Below, piece by piece: positions 61,540 through 64,000 of a stretch of 64,000 nt of DNA. The DNA is from Bathynomus jamesi (lineage: Eukaryota; Arthropoda; Malacostraca; Isopoda; Cirolanidae), in the NCBI GenBank assembly GCA_023014485.1, contig JAJOZX010008836.1, forward strand, positions 1-64,000, read 5' to 3'. The number at the start of each line of letters is the position of its first letter. Position 1 is the stretch's first letter. Position numbers and translations under genes: made by a program. Under the pieces are notes generated by a model. It did no database searches and was not told the origin of the DNA. It saw only the letters and a list, made by a program, of their open reading frames with translations.

Positions 61540-64000
61540 GAAGTCGAGTCCGGGGAGAGATGATGGGCCCCACCGGGGAGAGATGATGTTGAGCCGGTGG
61601 CGGACGTACCTTCAACTGAAGGTGCGTCCAGGTACAGGTGGGTGACCCTCCTTCCACGTTGGAGGGGGCTCAGGCTCCTGCGGAAGTTGCCCCCTCGTTG
61701 GTGAGGGGCTCTTCAACTCCCGACAGCCCTGGCTGTTCGGAAAACGGGTCGTGCTAGGGGGCGGTCAGAATAGGGAAGGCTTCCTCCGTGCAATGCTTTT
61801 TAATGCTAGGTCGATTAAGAACAAGTTTTGCGAGCTACGGGCGCTCTTAGCGCTCTTAGCAGGATATGTTGCTATCACCGACTCCTGGTTTCATACTGAT
61901 CGCAGGAACTACGTTGGGGAGTTCGAAATTCCAGGGTATAGAATGTTTCACAAAGACCGCACCCGTGGGGAGGGGGTGGGGTACTAATATACGTCAGGGA
62001 CACGTTGAGTCCGGTTGACTGCCAGTTCCGGTCAGAACGGGAGCTGCTTGGCGTCGATCTGAACGTGGGAGGGACGAACTATAGGTTAATCTTGGTGTAC
62101 AGACCTCCGCATCTCCTCCTCGAGGAGGATACAGCCCTGTACACCGAACTCCGTAGCCTGCTAGGGGATAGGGTGTGTGTAGTTTTAGGAGACTTCAACT
62201 CTCGCGGCATAAAGTGGGAAGACAGGACTGCTGATGCTGAAGGGAGGAGGCTAGTTGACTTTGCTGGTGAGAACTTCCTCACTCAGTGGGTCAATGAGCC
62301 TACACGAGGCGAAAGCGTTCTAGATTTAGTATTCACGACCGAAGACAACCTCGTCACTGGCCTCACCGTTGACGAATCGTTGGGCGGGAATGATCACGGT
62401 CTGATTAGGTTCCGTGTCTGCGTCCCTCGGGTGAAGCGTAATAACTCGAGAGGCAGTAAGCCCGATCTACGGCGGGCGGACTTTGTTAGCCTCAGGGATA
62501 GCGTAGGTGAGATAGGGTTAGAGGTCGGCGGTGATGTTGAGGGAGTGTGGAGTGCATTCCTGGACGAGTTTATGGTGCTGCAGTCTGCTGCCATACCCTC
62601 AAAACCGGTCATCCCTGCTTCAACGCAGCCTAAGTGGTTCAGTCATGACATCGCTTCGGCTATCCGAAATAGGAAAGTAGCGTATAGGAGGGCGAAGGCC
62701 AATCGTTCCCATGAGAACACTGAAGCGTATGTCCGCCTGTGTAGGGAAGTGAAGGCGAAAGTTAGGCTAGCGAAACGTAACGAAGAACTACGGGTGGCAA
62801 GCCTCTGCAAGGGGAACCCTAAGGAGTTCTTCACCAATGTGCTTAATGAGTACTTTGCGGGAGTGTTCACCAGGGAGGACACCCGCGTCTTCCCCGAGCC
62901 AGGCGTGAGGCACGAAGGTGCTGGCCTGGATAGTGCTCGATGTACCGCGAAAGTCGTTGCCGATAGAATAGACAAACTGAGCGCGTTTAAGGCTCCTGGG
63001 CCAGACCAGTTTCTCCCCAGAGTGTTGGGAGGTGCGCGACCAGGTGGCTCCCCTCCTGGCTACAGTCTTCAACAAATCGTTGGAGACGGGCCAGGTGCCT
63101 GGTGACTGGAGGGAAGCCAACGTGACCCCTATCTTTAAGAAAGGGGCTCACGAAAGTCCAGGGAACTATCGTCCCATTAGTCTCACTTCAGTTGTAGGTA
63201 AATTATATAATTATTAGAGGGGAAAATAGCGGATAGGATCGTTAACCATTTGGATTCCTACAATCTGCTTGGGGACTCCCAACATGAGTTTAGACGGCAT
63301 AGGTCGTGTCTCACCAACTTGCTCGAGTTTTTCACGTCATGTTGGGTGAGTATGATAAGAGTAGGGCGATTGATATACTTTATCTCGACTTTCAGAAAGC
63401 CTTTGATAAGGTACCTCACCGCCGGCTAATGGCGAAAGTCCGCGCGCTGGGTATCGTGGGGAAGTAGGTAGGTGGACTGAAAACTGGCTGAAGAATAGGC
63501 GGCAGATGGTTGTAATTAAAGGGGTTAGTTCGGGTTGGGCCTCTGTCACTAGTGGGGTTCCTCAGGGTTTGGGGCCACTGTTGTTTATCATTTATATAAA
63601 TGATATCGACGGTGGCATCGTCAGTCGGATCGCCAAATTCGCTGATGACACCAAGCTTGGGGCCAATGTTGGGACGCCCGAAGCGATCGAAGAATTGCGT
63701 GCGGACCTAGGTAGGATAGGAGAATGGTCCGAAAAAGGGCAAATGCCGTTTAACTTGGGTAAATGCAAAGTGATGCACATTGGCTATGCCAATCCCAAGT
63801 CGGACTACTCGATGTTGGGGAGTAATATCGAGGCGACTGATCTGATTTGGAAAAGGACTTGGGTGTGCTAATTAGCAGCGACCTTAAGTTTACGAAACAG
63901 TGCGTAGAGGTGGAAAAGAAAGCCCAGAAGCTGTTGGGTTATATCAGGAGGCAATTTCAGTTTCGGAACAAGGAGATTGTGCTCTCTCTGTACAATTCCC
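61540..64000 (+). mobile_element. CR1/L2-like LINE, related to 38.7-44.3 kb, running off the window
   Basis: The endonuclease and most of a reverse transcriptase are present, with the same motif wording as the element at 38683-44310 (YVGEFEIPGYRMF versus FVGEYQIRGYRLF). GC content is visibly higher than in flanking DNA. The esterase ORF1 is absent; only a short unidentified leader (61540-61750) precedes the endonuclease. The 3' end lies outside the window. Confidence 0.85.
61751..64000 (+). pseudogene. LINE ORF2: endonuclease and reverse transcriptase, partial
   Basis: Endonuclease: MLFNARSIKNKFCELRALLA (61793), YVAITDSWFHTDRRNYVGEF (61865), LILVYRPPHLLLEED (62088), VCVVLGDFNSRGIKWEDRT (62175) and GGNDHGLIRFRVCV (62385), where NDH replaces the usual SDH. 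A frameshift at about 61985 splits the GGGV block. RT: LSAFKAPGPDQF (62980), ANVTPIFKKGAHESPGNYRP (63115), ISLTSVVGKL, QHEFRRHRSCLTNLLEF (63285), LDFQKAFDKVPHRRLM across frames (63385), TSGVPQGLGPLLFIIYINDI (63545) and AKFADDTKLGANV (63635) with intact FADD. Text continues VLISSDLKFTKQCVEVEKKA to the window edge. At least five frameshifts or stops are present. Confidence 0.85.

Overview
The window is AT-rich animal DNA and almost entirely repetitive. Introns, (TA)n microsatellites, Penelope-like retroelements (PLEs), CR1/L2-like and jockey-like LINEs, hAT and Tc1/mariner DNA transposons, and tRNA- and 5S-derived SINEs all point to an arthropod, most likely a crustacean. That taxon is an inference from repeat content; the species cannot be read from the sequence. 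No prokaryotic gene, CRISPR array, intact tRNA gene or operon was seen.

The only convincing host gene is an alpha-carbonic anhydrase on the + strand. Two consecutive coding exons are present (30240-30378 and 37781-37956). They have consensus splice sites, matching phases and the three zinc-binding histidines. The 7.4 kb intron between them is packed with mobile DNA: a TTAA-flanked mini-element, hAT-type elements (one nested in another), a mariner remnant, a Tc1 remnant that may carry its own intron, and two dimeric tRNA-derived SINEs. The remaining exons are not visible.

Layout. 1-4070: two head-to-head degenerate copies of a transposon family with HWDGK, FDTT, CRxH and AER motifs. 4.8-5.2 kb: a mariner-derived short element. 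6.2-10.9 kb: a rearranged PLE with outward-facing inverted 3' ends, carrying a BED-finger hAT. 10.9-13.9 kb: LINE shreds. 14.2-15.4 kb: a PLE 3' half with an intact GIY-YIG endonuclease. 16.5-19.0 kb: TATA-containing repeats and a LINE. 19.1-21.0 kb: a hAT fragment, a foldback element and a PLE 3' end. 21.0-28.6 kb: a minus-strand LINE broken by a mariner element and by a three-exon zinc-finger gene of unknown family. 28.8-30.1 kb: a jockey 3' end and a tRNA-like SINE. 30.2-38.0 kb: the carbonic anhydrase exons and intron. 38.2 kb: a 5S/tRNA chimeric SINE. 38.7-44.3 kb: a CR1/L2-like LINE split by a mariner remnant and a set of direct and inverted 450 bp repeats. 44.5-47.5 kb: the best-preserved copy of the HWDGK family, with terminal inverted repeats. 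47.5-48.9 kb: pogo-like and hAT-like non-autonomous elements. 49.9-54.6 kb: a PLE 3' end and a complete hAT with a perfect 8 bp target duplication and a coding minisatellite. 54.7-61.4 kb: a PLE split by a LINE that itself carries an 81 bp hAT-type mini-element. 61.5-64 kb: another LINE of the 38.7 kb family, running off the window.

Most transposon genes are broken by stops or frameshifts. The most complete coding units are the 493-codon frame at 44720-46201, the 296-codon PLE frame at 14222-15112 and the three-exon gene at 24378-26642, which carries one in-frame stop. The best candidates for something little described are the HWDGK transposon family, the three-exon zinc-finger gene, the 5S/tRNA SINE and the hammerhead-like motifs at the PLE 3' ends.
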